A stretch of DNA of 12,709 bases. Source: Nitrospirota bacterium. Its GTDB lineage: Bacteria; Nitrospirota; Nitrospiria; Nitrospirales; Nitrospiraceae. Shown here one piece after another: positions 1-6,553 of this stretch (position 1 is its first letter; every line of letters starts with the position of its first letter). The stretch covers positions 1 through 12,709 of the forward strand of contig JACRLS010000187.1 in assembly GCA_016235225.1 (NCBI GenBank). The letters are read 5' to 3'. The notes beneath the pieces are model-generated. The model was not told where the DNA came from and did not search any database. It was given only the letters and a program-made list of their open reading frames with translations. A program made the translations under genes and the position numbers.

Positions 1-191
1 AATCCCAACGTGAGCTTGAACAGCACGAGATCAAGGGACAGTGGGGGATTGATGCCTGGGGTCAAGGCCGTCGCGAAGAAACTCTGAATCGCTCCCTGAG
101 GGGCCATCACGCGCAAGATCTCGCCCAGGACACCACCCAGCAAACCACCGACGATAATGAACAACAACATGATCCAGGGGGATTTCCGCAC
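1..191 (-). CDS. Small membrane protein resembling DUF4321, 5' part only
   Basis: The reverse strand reads from a GTG at 191 to the left edge without a stop, giving 63 codons, and the 3' end is outside the window. The start is set by a good ribosome binding site, AGGGAGGT (minus strand of 197-204), five bases upstream of the GTG. The product begins V-R-K-S-P-W and has a hydrophobic glycine-rich segment at about residues 7-28 (LLFIIVGGLLGGVLGEI). A short loop with TPGINPP follows, and then the start of a second hydrophobic stretch. This matches my recollection of the small two-helix DUF4321 proteins (about 80-90 residues), whose role is unknown. It is divergent from the lipoprotein gene at 332, so the two share a promoter region. 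The reading frame and RBS are directly visible. The family name is from memory and unsearched. Confidence 0.6.
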   Translation of the reverse strand, partial: MRKSPWIMLLFIIVGGLLGGVLGEILRVMAPQGAIQSFFATALTPGINPPLSLDLVLFKLTLG

Positions 192-225
192 TGACGACCT
201 CCCTTCGACCGATGGGCTCTAAGGA

Positions 226-255
226 TTGAATGGAAAGCAGTACGTACCGTATAGA
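226..255 (+). promoter_or_regulatory. Candidate sigma70 promoter for the lipoprotein gene
   Basis: TTGAAT (226-231) and TATAGA (250-255) are separated by 18 bases on the plus strand, each matching 4 of 6 consensus positions. The site lies about 75 bases upstream of the chosen lipoprotein start at 332. It nearly abuts the candidate promoter for the divergent gene, so the two polymerase sites would overlap and may interfere with each other. Confidence 0.35.
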
Positions 256-284
256 ACCTTAGCCAAAGTATGCCACTATGTCAA
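256..284 (-). promoter_or_regulatory. Candidate sigma70 promoter for the DUF4321-like gene
   Basis: On the minus strand, TTGACA (279-284, a perfect -35) is followed after 17 bases by TAAGGT (256-261), a weak -10 matching 3 of 6 consensus positions. It would start transcription about 55-60 bases upstream of the GTG at 191. The perfect -35 and spacing support it and the weak -10 argues against it. Confidence 0.3.
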
Positions 285-331
285 GGAAAGGGTGGAGTCT
301 TGAGCCTCATCCGACGGAGGAAAGCGGCAAG

Positions 332-1483
332 ATGGGCTTCGTGAGATCAAGGACGATTCCTGGTGCGATGATGAGCCTGATCCTGCTCGTGGGTGGCTGT
401 CAGACTTCGCCGGAGGGCCGTCCGGCATCTGTCGAATGCTCGGACATCGAAGGTCGCGTGAATCTGTCCCAACCGATTGACACGCTCAACCTCATCTCGG
501 CTGCCTTTGTGCACCGGTGCTTTGATCTCGTCATAGGGGTAGGAGCACAGGCTAGAGAGAAGTACCGGCATAAGACGTTCACTTTGTTGAAGGAAACGGC
601 CAGTGTGTTTGTGCCTGATGGAAACCTCACCGACTACGTCTTGGAAAGCTATGAACGAGGCTTTCTGAGCGTGCTGATGGCTGCCAGCTATTTCAAACGG
701 GACGAATTGGCGGAAGCCAAGGTGGAATTACGTCGGCTGGACCATGAGGTGTTTGCGCCACTCTATAATTTTGGTGAAGATCCTATCAATGTTCTGTTGT
801 CTGCCGTCTTGTGGGAGCGGCTAGGCGATCAACAAGAGGCGCGTGTGGACTGGCTACGGCTTCAGGATCTCCCGAATTTCTTGAGAGACCTTGATCCCTC
901 GATCCGTTCCTTCGCCGGCCTTCAGATTGAGCGGATTGATGCGTCCCTGGTACCGAGGCATGAGTGGCGCGTCTATGGCCTGGGAGCGTTCCCCAAGGTG
1001 ACGTGGCATCTTCGGTTTTTTGGCTCACAGAGTGGCTACTTTGCAGTCAGGCCCATGGAGGAGTTCCCGGCCATCTGCGTCTCTGATACCGGTGTTCGTC
1101 TCCCTGCAAGCAGTTGGTTTAGGAAAATAGCGATTCGTCATAGCCATGCCTACCACCCCTTACTCAACGTGCAAAGCTGGATTCGGCTGCCGATTGGCCT
1201 CGTGTACAGCTTTGTGCCGGTCGCGGCCGGTGCGGGGATTGCTGTCGGAGGTTGTATGGCTGACGCCGCAATTGCCGGGAAGCATGGCGGAGCCCTTTGT
1301 GAGCTATCAGTGAAAGGGGGCATCGTCATGATGAGCAAGGCGCCAGAGGTGTTGGAGGGGGCGCTGAAACCTGATTTGCGTCATTGGGAGCAGCTCCCGG
1401 CGGCCTTCTTAGTGACATCTGCCTCCTCCTTTTGGGAGGAACCCTGTGCCCGGGAGGGAGGCTTGATGCATGAGTTGTTGTGA
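332..1483 (+). CDS. Putative lipoprotein, possibly of the COG3014 type
   Basis: A 383-residue protein if read from ATG 332. An in-frame start at 278 also exists, but 332 has a GGAGGAAAG ribosome binding site at 316-324, and its product starts with a proper lipoprotein signal. That signal is basic residues at 5-7, a hydrophobic core at 13-20 and a lipobox VGG-C with Cys23. The protein is therefore probably lipid-anchored in the envelope. Residues about 100-185 look like helical TPR-type pairs (ERGFLSVLMAASYFKRDELAEAK, then LWERLGDQQEARVDW). A small hydrophobic glycine/alanine segment lies near 295-315, and the C-terminal motif DLRHWEQLPAAF lies at about 348-359. This layout (lipobox, helical repeats, small hydrophobic segment, D-x-R-x-W-x-x-L-P near the end) reminds me of the uncharacterised COG3014 lipoproteins. 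I infer that family at low confidence and cannot state a function. It appears monocistronic. Confidence 0.7.
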   Translation: MGFVRSRTIPGAMMSLILLVGGCQTSPEGRPASVECSDIEGRVNLSQPIDTLNLISAAFVHRCFDLVIGVGAQAREKYRHKTFTLLKETASVFVPDGNLTDYVLESYERGFLSVLMAASYFKRDELAEAKVELRRLDHEVFAPLYNFGEDPINVLLSAVLWERLGDQQEARVDWLRLQDLPNFLRDLDPSIRSFAGLQIERIDASLVPRHEWRVYGLGAFPKVTWHLRFFGSQSGYFAVRPMEEFPAICVSDTGVRLPASSWFRKIAIRHSHAYHPLLNVQSWIRLPIGLVYSFVPVAAGAGIAVGGCMADAAIAGKHGGALCELSVKGGIVMMSKAPEVLEGALKPDLRHWEQLPAAFLVTSASSFWEEPCAREGGLMHELL

Positions 1484-1912
1484 TAGGAGTAGGATCCCGA
1501 ACTCAGAGGACTCCTTAGGACAGGCTCACAGGAGGGCAACTGGCCAGTAAGAGACTTGCGAATGTTAAGCTGTTTTTCAGGTTTCCTTTTTTCCCTTGTT
1601 CATCGCATACTTCGGCTTGACTTCTCCCATCTGGTTGATTAGACTTCCCTCTGGTTTTTCGCTGATTTTTTGAGAGCATCGGAGCCTATCTTCTCCCCGG
1701 TATGTGAGGCAACCCCCTCCGAGACTGCGGGACCGGATTTATCGTTCTCTTCGACGTTCTCATGTCGCCCGTCGCAGGAGGTCACGCGATGGGAGCCCGG
1801 CGCTATCCTCAGCGAGGCGTGAGTGAACCGTGCAGCGAGCCATCGCACGGGCGTGGGTGTGTCTGTGCGGTGAGACAGTCGTCCGCATTATTGATGAATG
1901 CCTGTTGATTCC
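1484..1912. other. Gene-free stretch upstream of ffh
   Basis: About 430 bp without a convincing gene on either strand. The left part (1560-1680) is comparatively AT-rich with several T runs, and the right part (1760-1880) is GC-rich. I looked for the SRP RNA gene (ffs), because it would partner with Ffh, but the conserved GGAAGGAAGCAG core is absent. No tRNA fold was recognised. A weak promoter candidate is listed separately. A minus-strand frame of 69 codons at 1639-1848 has no ribosome binding site and no recognisable product. Confidence 0.6.
1617..1645 (+). promoter_or_regulatory. Candidate sigma70 promoter upstream of ffh
   Basis: TTGACT (1617-1622) and TAGACT (1640-1645) are 17 bases apart, matching 5 of 6 and 4 of 6 consensus positions. 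The site lies in the AT-richer part of the spacer, about 270 bases before the ffh start, so it would give a long leader. It could drive the ffh-rpsP-rimM-trmD-rplS cluster. It is supported by sequence similarity only. Confidence 0.3.
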
Positions 1913-3204
1913 ATGCTGGAAGGCCTGAGTCACAAATTCGAGTCGATCCTCAAGCGTCTTCGGGGGCAGGGTGTTCTGACCGAGCAGAACATCGGCGAGG
2001 CCCTGAAAGACGTCCGTATGGCGCTGCTGGAGGCGGACGTCAACTTCAAAGTCGTCAAAGACTTTATCGATCGGGTTCGCGTCAAGGCGGTAGGCCAGGA
2101 GGTTTTGCAGAGTCTGACCCCCGGGCACCAGGTCGTGAAAATCGTCTGGGACGAGCTTCGGGAACTGATGGGCGGAGCCCATGCGGGCCTCAAACTCGCC
2201 TCCTCACCGCCGACGGTCATCATGATGGTCGGCCTGCAGGGAGCCGGGAAGACGACCACGTGCGGCAAGCTGGCCAGGCTGTTCAAGAAGCAAGGTCGTC
2301 GCGTGATGTTGATTGCGGCCGACCCCCGGCGACCGGCCGCGGGGGACCAACTGGCGAGCCTCGGCGCCTCGATCGAGGTATCTGTGCACAGGGCCGACCG
2401 ACCGGCCGGCACGACAACGGACATCGCCGCGCTCTGCGCCGCGGGCGATTGCACATTGATGATGAATTGATGACCGAGCTCGTCCAGATCAAGCAGGCCG
2501 TGGCGCCCCATGAAATCCTGCTCGTGGCCGATGCGATGACCGGCCAGGACGCGGTCGCCAGCTCCGAGCGCTTCCATCAGCGGGTGGGCGTGACCGGCGT
2601 CATCCTGACCAAGGTCGAGGGCGACGCGCGGGGCGGGGCGGTGCTCTCCATCCGGGCGGCCACCGGGCAGCCGGTGAAGTTTCTGGGCGTCGGCGAGAAA
2701 CTGGAGGCGCTGGAACCCTTCCATCCCGACCGGCTGGCCTCGCGCATTCTCGGCATGGGCGACGTGCTCTCGTTGATCGAGAAGGCGCAGGAAAATTTTT
2801 CGCTGGAAGAAGCCGAAACGCTGCAAAAGAAGCTTGCGTCCCAGAGTTTCACGCTCGAGGATTTTCGCGACCAGATGAAGCAGGTCACCCGCATGGGCTC
2901 CATGGAGCAGTTGCTCGGGATGTTGCCGGGCGGGCAGCGACTCAAGGAAATGACCGGGTCCGGGGTGCCTGAGCGGGAAATGAAGCGAGTGGTGGCGATC
3001 GTCGATTCGATGACGACGCGTGAACGGCGGGATCATACGATTATCAGCGGGAGCCGGAAGAAGCGGATTGCGAAGGGAAGCGGGACGACGATCCCGGAGG
3101 TGAACCGCTTGATCAAGCAGTATCTGACGGCGCGAAAAATGATGAAGGCGCTGTCGGGCGGCGGGGGCAAGCGGCGCTTGCTGGAAGCATTGCGGAGCAT
3201 GTGA
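1913..3204 (+). pseudogene. ffh: Signal recognition particle GTPase Ffh, disrupted by internal deletion and frameshift
   Basis: Ffh binds 4.5S RNA and delivers nascent membrane proteins to FtsY at the membrane. The N-terminal part is read from ATG 1913 (MLEGLSHKFE; an in-frame ATG at 1898 is an alternative, and neither has a clear RBS). It contains the N domain and the G1 P-loop GLQGAGKT (residues 107-114), then AADPRRPAA at 136-144. It ends at a TGA at 2468-2470. The rest is in another frame from about 2443 to 3204: GRLHIDDELM, the G4 region TKVEGDARGG, the FLGVGEKLEALEPFHPDR segment, and a complete M domain with the IISGSRKKRIAKGSGT RNA-binding region. Compared with E. coli Ffh, about 15-20 residues are missing at the junction (2438-2445), including the DTA of the G3 motif DTAG. 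The two parts total about 429 residues, against a usual length near 450. The loss is not a multiple of three. It may be a sequence error, since ffh is essential. Confidence 0.9.
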
Positions 3205-3220
3205 AAACAGGGCGAGGCTA

Positions 3221-3317
3221 AGGTTGAGATTAGGGGTAACTTCATTCCTGGCATCCTAATCTAAACCTCAATCTAAACCTCAACCTAAACCTCAACCTGA
3301 ACCTAAACCTTAACCTG
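3221..3317. repeat. Hexamer array (AAYCTN)10 with an inverted arm
   Basis: Ten tandem six-base units of the form AAYCTN run from 3258 to 3317, with only the third and sixth bases varying (AATCTA, AACCTC, AACCTA, AACCTG, AACCTT). Upstream, 3221-3234 (AGGTTGAGATTAGG) is complementary to 3255-3268 (CCTAATCTAAACCT) in 13 of 14 positions, across a 20-base loop. The RNA could therefore fold into a long hairpin between the ffh stop and the rpsP ribosome binding site. No U tract follows, so I do not call it an intrinsic terminator. Confidence 0.85.
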
Positions 3318-3335
3318 ATTCAAAGGAGGCCGAGC

Positions 3336-3581
3336 GTGGTTCGTTTACGGTTGACCAGAGCGGGGCGGCACAAGTTGCCGCTGTATCGAGTGGTGGTGGC
3401 TGATTCACGGAAGCCGAGGGACGGCAGTTTCATCGAGGTGATCGGGACGCACGATCCGCGGAAAAACCCGCCGCTGACGCAGCTCAAGCAAGACCGGGTT
3501 TTGGACTGGCTCCAGAAAGGCGCCCAGCCGTCCATGACGGTTCGCACCCTGCTGATACGTTCGGGCCTCCTGAAGAAGTGA
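3336..3581 (+). CDS. rpsP: Small ribosomal subunit protein bS16
   Basis: An 81-residue protein of the usual length for bS16, a primary-assembly protein of the 30S subunit. It starts at GTG 3336, set by a strong AAAGGAGG (3322-3329) six bases upstream. Family motifs are clear: V-R-L-R-L-T-R-x-G at the N-terminus, YRVVVADSRKPRDGSFIE at residues 18-35, the DPRKNPP turn, and RVLDWLQKGAQPS followed by VRTLL near the end. It sits 131 bases after ffh and 69 bases before rimM, the classical order. No KH-domain gene (often found between rpsP and rimM) is present. The stop codon TGA is also the first three bases of the heptamer repeat that follows. Confidence 0.96.
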   Translation: MVRLRLTRAGRHKLPLYRVVVADSRKPRDGSFIEVIGTHDPRKNPPLTQLKQDRVLDWLQKGAQPSMTVRTLLIRSGLLKK

Positions 3582-3606
3582 CGAGTAACGAGTGGCGGGT
3601 AACGAG
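3579..3606. repeat. Four-copy heptamer array TRRCGRG beginning in the rpsP stop codon
   Basis: The units are TGACGAG, TAACGAG, TGGCGGG and TAACGAG, contiguous from 3579 to 3606. The first three bases are the rpsP stop codon, so the repeat begins exactly at the end of the gene. Similar runs of ACGAGT are, as I recall, dispersed in many GC-rich bacterial genomes. That part is from memory. Confidence 0.75.
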
Positions 3607-3618
3607 TAGTTGGACGAC

Positions 3619-3646
3619 GGGCCCGTCCTGAGTATGTCGAAGGGTG
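3619..3646. repeat. Dispersed intergenic repeat module (GTCCTGAG...GTCGAAGG type)
   Basis: The core GTCCTGAGTATGTCGAAGGG lies at 3625-3644. It closely resembles a short repeat (GTCCTGAGCTTGTCGAAGG and variants) that I recall as scattered between genes, often in inverted pairs, in many environmental bacterial genomes. It is next to the heptamer array and ends six bases before the rimM start. Its GAAGGG (3639-3644) is the only plausible Shine-Dalgarno sequence for rimM. Being dispersed is known to me only from memory, as this window has one copy. Confidence 0.6.
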
Positions 3647-3650
3647 ACGT

Positions 3651-4226
3651 GTGAGTCCTGCTGCGGGTCAAGACAAGGCCGTGGACGGACACGAAGGCCT
3701 TGTGGCTGTCGGTCGGATCGTGAAACCCTTTGGGGTAGAGGGAGCCGTTCGCGTCGAATCCCTGAGCGATGTGCCAGGCCGATTTGAGGGCTTGAGCGAA
3801 GTGACGCTCTCGGCGCCGGGCGGGCGGGTGCAGAAGACCCGGGTCCGGCAGGTCCGGCGATTGGGAGAGGATTACTTGGTGTCCCTCGATGCCTTCTCCT
3901 CACCGGAGGAGGCGCGTCTTTGGCGGGATGCCTTGATCCAGATCCCGGAGGCTTCGGCGCCACCGCTCCCGGACGGGCAGTTTTATGAGTTCGCGCTGTT
4001 GGGATTGGCCGTGCAAACCGAGTCCGGAGCCTCGCTGGGAACGATCGAGGACATCCTGGAAACGCCCGCCAACCATGTCTTCGTGGTGAGAGACGGAGAA
4101 ACGGAACGGCTCGTGCCGGCGTTGAAGCGGGTGGTGGTGAGCGTCGATGTGCAGAACCGGCTCATGACCGTGCGTCAGCCGGAGGAAGTGGTCGTTGAGC
4201 AACCGGAGCGCGCCCATGCGGTGTGA
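3651..4226 (+). CDS. rimM: Ribosome maturation factor RimM
   Basis: A 191-residue protein, slightly longer than the usual 165-180. RimM binds the 30S head through uS19 and assists late maturation of 16S rRNA. The N-terminal barrel opens with LVAVGRIVKPFGVEGAVRVE (17-36). The PRC-barrel half begins at LPDGQFYEFALLGL (106-119) and includes the ETPANHVFVVR segment (137-147) and LVPALKRVVVSVD. Start choice: GTG 3651 has GAAGGG six bases upstream, inside a repeat module. GTG 3681 would give a length closer to the family norm but lacks a clear RBS. The 3' end overlaps trmD by 11 bases, implying translational coupling. The last dozen residues (EEVVVEQPERAHAV) are a tail set by the overlap. Confidence 0.94.
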   Translation: MSPAAGQDKAVDGHEGLVAVGRIVKPFGVEGAVRVESLSDVPGRFEGLSEVTLSAPGGRVQKTRVRQVRRLGEDYLVSLDAFSSPEEARLWRDALIQIPEASAPPLPDGQFYEFALLGLAVQTESGASLGTIEDILETPANHVFVVRDGETERLVPALKRVVVSVDVQNRLMTVRQPEEVVVEQPERAHAV

Positions 4227-4989
4227 GATTCTCACCCTGTTTCCTGATCTGGTCCAGCCTGTGGTCGGGCAGAGCATGCTCAAGCGGGCGCAGGAAAAGG
4301 GCCTGCTCTCGGTGACGGTCCGCAATCTCAGGGATTTCACGCAGGATCGCCACCATGTTGCGGATGATGCCCCCTACGGAGGCGGCGCGGGCATGGTCAT
4401 GAAGGCGGAGCCGTTTTTTCAGGCCGTCGAGGCGTTGCAGCGTGAGTACGGACCCGGCTCGTCCCTCCGGCTGGTGATGCCGTCCCCGCAGGGCTGCCCC
4501 TTTTCCCAACGGCTGGCGGAGAACCTGGCCCACGAGCGTCGCCCGCTGGTGTTTCTCTGCGGGCACTATGAAGGGATCGATGAGCGGGTCCGAGTGGGGC
4601 TCCAGCCGGAAGAGATCTCAATCGGGGACTATGTGCTCACCGGGGGAGAACTCGCGGCGCTGGTGATGATCGATGCGGCCATCCGGTTGATTCCGGGCGT
4701 ATTGGGCGATCCGGAGTCGGCGCATGCCGATTCCTTCATGGACTCGTTGCTGGATTATCCGCACTACACCAGGCCGGCGGATGTGCGAGGCTTGAATGTG
4801 CCGGAGGTGCTGGTCTCCGGTAATCACGAGGCGGTGCGGCGTTGGCGACGGAAAGCGGCGTTGCGCAATACCTACTTGAAGCGGCCGGATCTCTTGCGGG
4901 ATCGTGAGTTGAGTGCGGAGGATCGAGGACTGTTGAACGAAATCAGCAGCGAGCCGGGCGTCGCTGCGCAGTGTGGGGAGGAGGGCTAA
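4216..4989 (+). CDS. trmD: tRNA (guanine-N1)-methyltransferase TrmD
   Basis: A 257-residue SPOUT-class enzyme that methylates N1 of G37 in tRNAs using S-adenosylmethionine, which prevents +1 frameshifting. I chose ATG 4216 (MRCEILTLFPD) with GGAG at 4205-4208, seven bases upstream. A TTG at 4195 would add seven residues that do not fit the family start. The motifs are intact: PYGGGAGMVMKAEP (53-66), SPQGCPF (90-96), CGHYEGIDERV (115-125), the knot signature ISIGDYVLTGGELAALVMID (134-153), RLIPGVLG (157-164), the catalytic Asp172 in ADSF, and YPHYTRP followed by VPEVLVSGNH. It overlaps rimM and is only three bases from rplS. Full length and apparently functional. Confidence 0.97.
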   Translation: MRCEILTLFPDLVQPVVGQSMLKRAQEKGLLSVTVRNLRDFTQDRHHVADDAPYGGGAGMVMKAEPFFQAVEALQREYGPGSSLRLVMPSPQGCPFSQRLAENLAHERRPLVFLCGHYEGIDERVRVGLQPEEISIGDYVLTGGELAALVMIDAAIRLIPGVLGDPESAHADSFMDSLLDYPHYTRPADVRGLNVPEVLVSGNHEAVRRWRRKAALRNTYLKRPDLLRDRELSAEDRGLLNEISSEPGVAAQCGEEG

Positions 4990-4992
4990 GTC

Positions 4993-5385
4993 ATGAATCG
5001 GATAGAGCGGATCCGGCAGTCCCTGACGAAGTCGGGGGTGACCTCGTTCGAAATCGGGGACACGGTGCGTGTCCATGTCAAGGTGGTCGAAGGCGAGAAG
5101 GAGCGGATTCAGGTGTACGAAGGCACCGTGATCAGCCGCAAGGGCGGCAGCAACGGCGAAACCTTCACCGTCCGCAAAATTTCTTACGGCGTGGGGGTCG
5201 AGCGGATTTTTCCCGTCCATTCGCCGATCGTCGCCAAAATCGATGTGGTGCGGCAGGGCCACGTCCGTCGAGCCAAGCTGTATTATCTGCGGAACAAGAA
5301 GGGCAAGATGGCGCGGGTGAGCGAGCGCGAATACTCGCCTGAGAGCAAGCCGGCCGCGGCGGCCGCGGATACCAAGAGTTCGTAA
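4993..5385 (+). CDS. rplS: Large ribosomal subunit protein bL19
   Basis: A 130-residue protein of the 50S subunit that lies near the interface with the 30S. It starts at ATG 4993 after GGGGAGGAGGG (4976-4985), which overlaps the end of trmD. The family core is clear: FEIGDTVRVHVKVVEGEKER, then IQVYEGTVISRKGG, the FTVRKISYGVGVERIFPVHSP block and RRAKLYYLRNKKGK. It is longer than the usual 115-120 residues because of an alanine/serine/lysine-rich tail of about 20 residues (ESKPAAAAADTKSS at the end), which is probably disordered. It is three bases after trmD, so it is very likely on the same message. Confidence 0.97.
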   Translation: MNRIERIRQSLTKSGVTSFEIGDTVRVHVKVVEGEKERIQVYEGTVISRKGGSNGETFTVRKISYGVGVERIFPVHSPIVAKIDVVRQGHVRRAKLYYLRNKKGKMARVSEREYSPESKPAAAAADTKSS

Positions 5386-5439
5386 GATTTGCGTCGTTTG
5401 TCGGTCGTCGTTGGTGGGGTGAGCCGGATCGGGGAGGCG

Positions 5440-6120
5440 ATGTCCGCACGACGAGGGACGAACGGCGTCATTCCGATCACAGGAGCAGCGGGCTGCGTGC
5501 AGCCGACTGAACTCTTCGAATCGGAGGCTCGACGTCGAGGCTATCGTCGCGTCGCAGGGATCGACGAGGCCGGTCGCGGCCCGCTGGCCGGACCGGTCGC
5601 GGCGGCGGCCGTGATCCTTCCCCGGCGGTGCCTCCTCCCCACCCTGAACGACTCTAAACTCCTCGACGAGCGTGAACGGGACCGCCTCTATGATCAGATC
5701 ATGGCGCGGGCCATCGGTGTCGGTCTCGGCTTTGCCGATCCCGGCGAAATCGACCGGCTGAACATTCTGGAGGCCACGCGGTTGGCGATGCGTTGCGCGG
5801 TGGCCGTGCTCTGTCCGGTCCCCGACTATCTGTTGCTCGACGCGGTGGTCCTGCGCGGCGTCGCCTCTCCCCAGCGTCCGATCATCAAGGGCGACGGTCT
5901 CTCCGTCTCCATTGCCGCGGCCTCGATCATCGCCAAAGTCAGTCGGGATCGGCTGATGCGGGAGGCGCATCTCCGGTACCCGCAGTATGCGTTTGATGTG
6001 CATAAGGGCTATCCTACGCCAGACCATCTCCGCTTGCTGGCACAATACGGGCCCTGCGAGATCCATCGTCGCAGCTTCCGTCCGGTGTCAGACTATTGCC
6101 AGGCGGTCCGCCATGAGTGA
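5440..6120 (+). CDS. rnhB: Ribonuclease HII
   Basis: RNase HII removes single ribonucleotides and RNA strands from RNA-DNA hybrids. The signature GIDEAGRGPLAGPV (40-53) carries Asp42 and Glu43, LLLDA gives Asp134, and IIKGDG gives Asp152, with the same 134-to-152 spacing as in the E. coli enzyme. SIAAASIIAKVSRDRLM and HKGYPTPDH follow, so the active site is complete. The start is uncertain. ATG 5440 (226 residues) has GGGGAGG just two bases upstream, which is too close. GTG 5497 (207 residues, starting VQPTELFE) has AGGAG 11 bases upstream and gives the more typical length. GTG 5419 is a third option. The gene begins about 54 bases after rplS and overlaps yraN by eight bases. Confidence 0.94.
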   Translation: MSARRGTNGVIPITGAAGCVQPTELFESEARRRGYRRVAGIDEAGRGPLAGPVAAAAVILPRRCLLPTLNDSKLLDERERDRLYDQIMARAIGVGLGFADPGEIDRLNILEATRLAMRCAVAVLCPVPDYLLLDAVVLRGVASPQRPIIKGDGLSVSIAAASIIAKVSRDRLMREAHLRYPQYAFDVHKGYPTPDHLRLLAQYGPCEIHRRSFRPVSDYCQAVRHE

Positions 6121-6496
6121 GGCCCGGCATCGGTTCGGGCACGAGGCCGAGGCCACGGCAGAACGGTATTTGCGGCGTAAGGGCTACCGGATTCTCGGGC
6201 GAAACGTCCGGCTGGCGACCGGGGAGCTCGACTTAGTGGCGGAATCGGCCGGCCGCGTGGTATTCGTGGAAGTCAAAGCCCGCCGGACGAGTGCCTACGG
6301 GGGCCTCATCCATGCAGTCGATCCGAGGAAACAGGCGAAACTCGCCCTCCTTGCGAGTCAGTTTTTGGCGCAGCGACGGATGACCGACCGCCTATGCCGT
6401 TTCGACGTGATTCTGTGCGAAAGCCAGGATGGCGTTCCGACAGTGCTTGAGCACATCGAGAATGCCTTCGACGTGCCCGACGAGAGAAGAAGGTGA
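6113..6496 (+). CDS. yraN: UPF0102 (YraN) family protein, predicted endonuclease-like
   Basis: A 127-residue protein. The start is ATG 6113, inside the last codons of rnhB, an eight-base overlap. The N-terminal RHRFGHEAEATAERYLRRKGY is typical of the family. The PD-(D/E)XK-like nuclease core is present: GELDLVA with Glu38 and Asp40, a short strand, then VVFVEVKAR with Glu53 and Lys55. The cellular substrate of this family is not established. rnhB-yraN is a common pairing, which suggests a role in nucleic acid maintenance, though that is inferred from context. It is followed by a 99-base spacer that holds an inverted repeat. Confidence 0.93.
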   Translation: MSEARHRFGHEAEATAERYLRRKGYRILGRNVRLATGELDLVAESAGRVVFVEVKARRTSAYGGLIHAVDPRKQAKLALLASQFLAQRRMTDRLCRFDVILCESQDGVPTVLEHIENAFDVPDERRR

Positions 6497-6512
6497 GAAC
6501 AACCGGTGGTCG

Positions 6513-6553
6513 GGGGTCAGTGGTCCGTGAGGGGGGCAGCGTTCACTGACCCC
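6513..6553. repeat. Inverted repeat GGGGTCAGTG / CACTGACCCC between yraN and ftsE
   Basis: GGGGTCAGTG at 6513-6522 pairs perfectly with CACTGACCCC at 6544-6553 across a 21-base loop. A second copy of the right arm, CCACTGACC (6557-6565), can pair with 6515-6523 instead, so two alternative stems compete for one left arm. No T run follows. It lies between the last gene of the translation cluster and the division cluster. Confidence 0.75.

Noticed and set aside
1639..1848. Small minus-strand gene of 69 codons upstream of ffh
   Set aside because: No ribosome binding site, no recognisable motif, and unremarkable composition. It could be real but cannot be supported.
1484..1912. SRP 4.5S RNA gene (ffs) next to ffh
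   Set aside because: The conserved GGAAGGAAGCAG loop region is absent on both strands of the spacer.
2438..2470. Programmed ribosomal frameshift in ffh
   Set aside because: Changing frame cannot supply the missing residues of the G3 motif, and no slippery heptamer is seen at the junction. A deletion explains it better.
3258..3317. CRISPR array
   Set aside because: The units are contiguous hexamers without spacers, and no cas gene is nearby.
4618..6066. Long open frames on the minus strand opposite trmD-rnhB, and similar ones opposite ffh and ctpA
   Set aside because: They lie antisense to well-conserved genes, have no recognisable domains, and are arginine/histidine/proline-rich as expected from shadow frames in GC-rich DNA.
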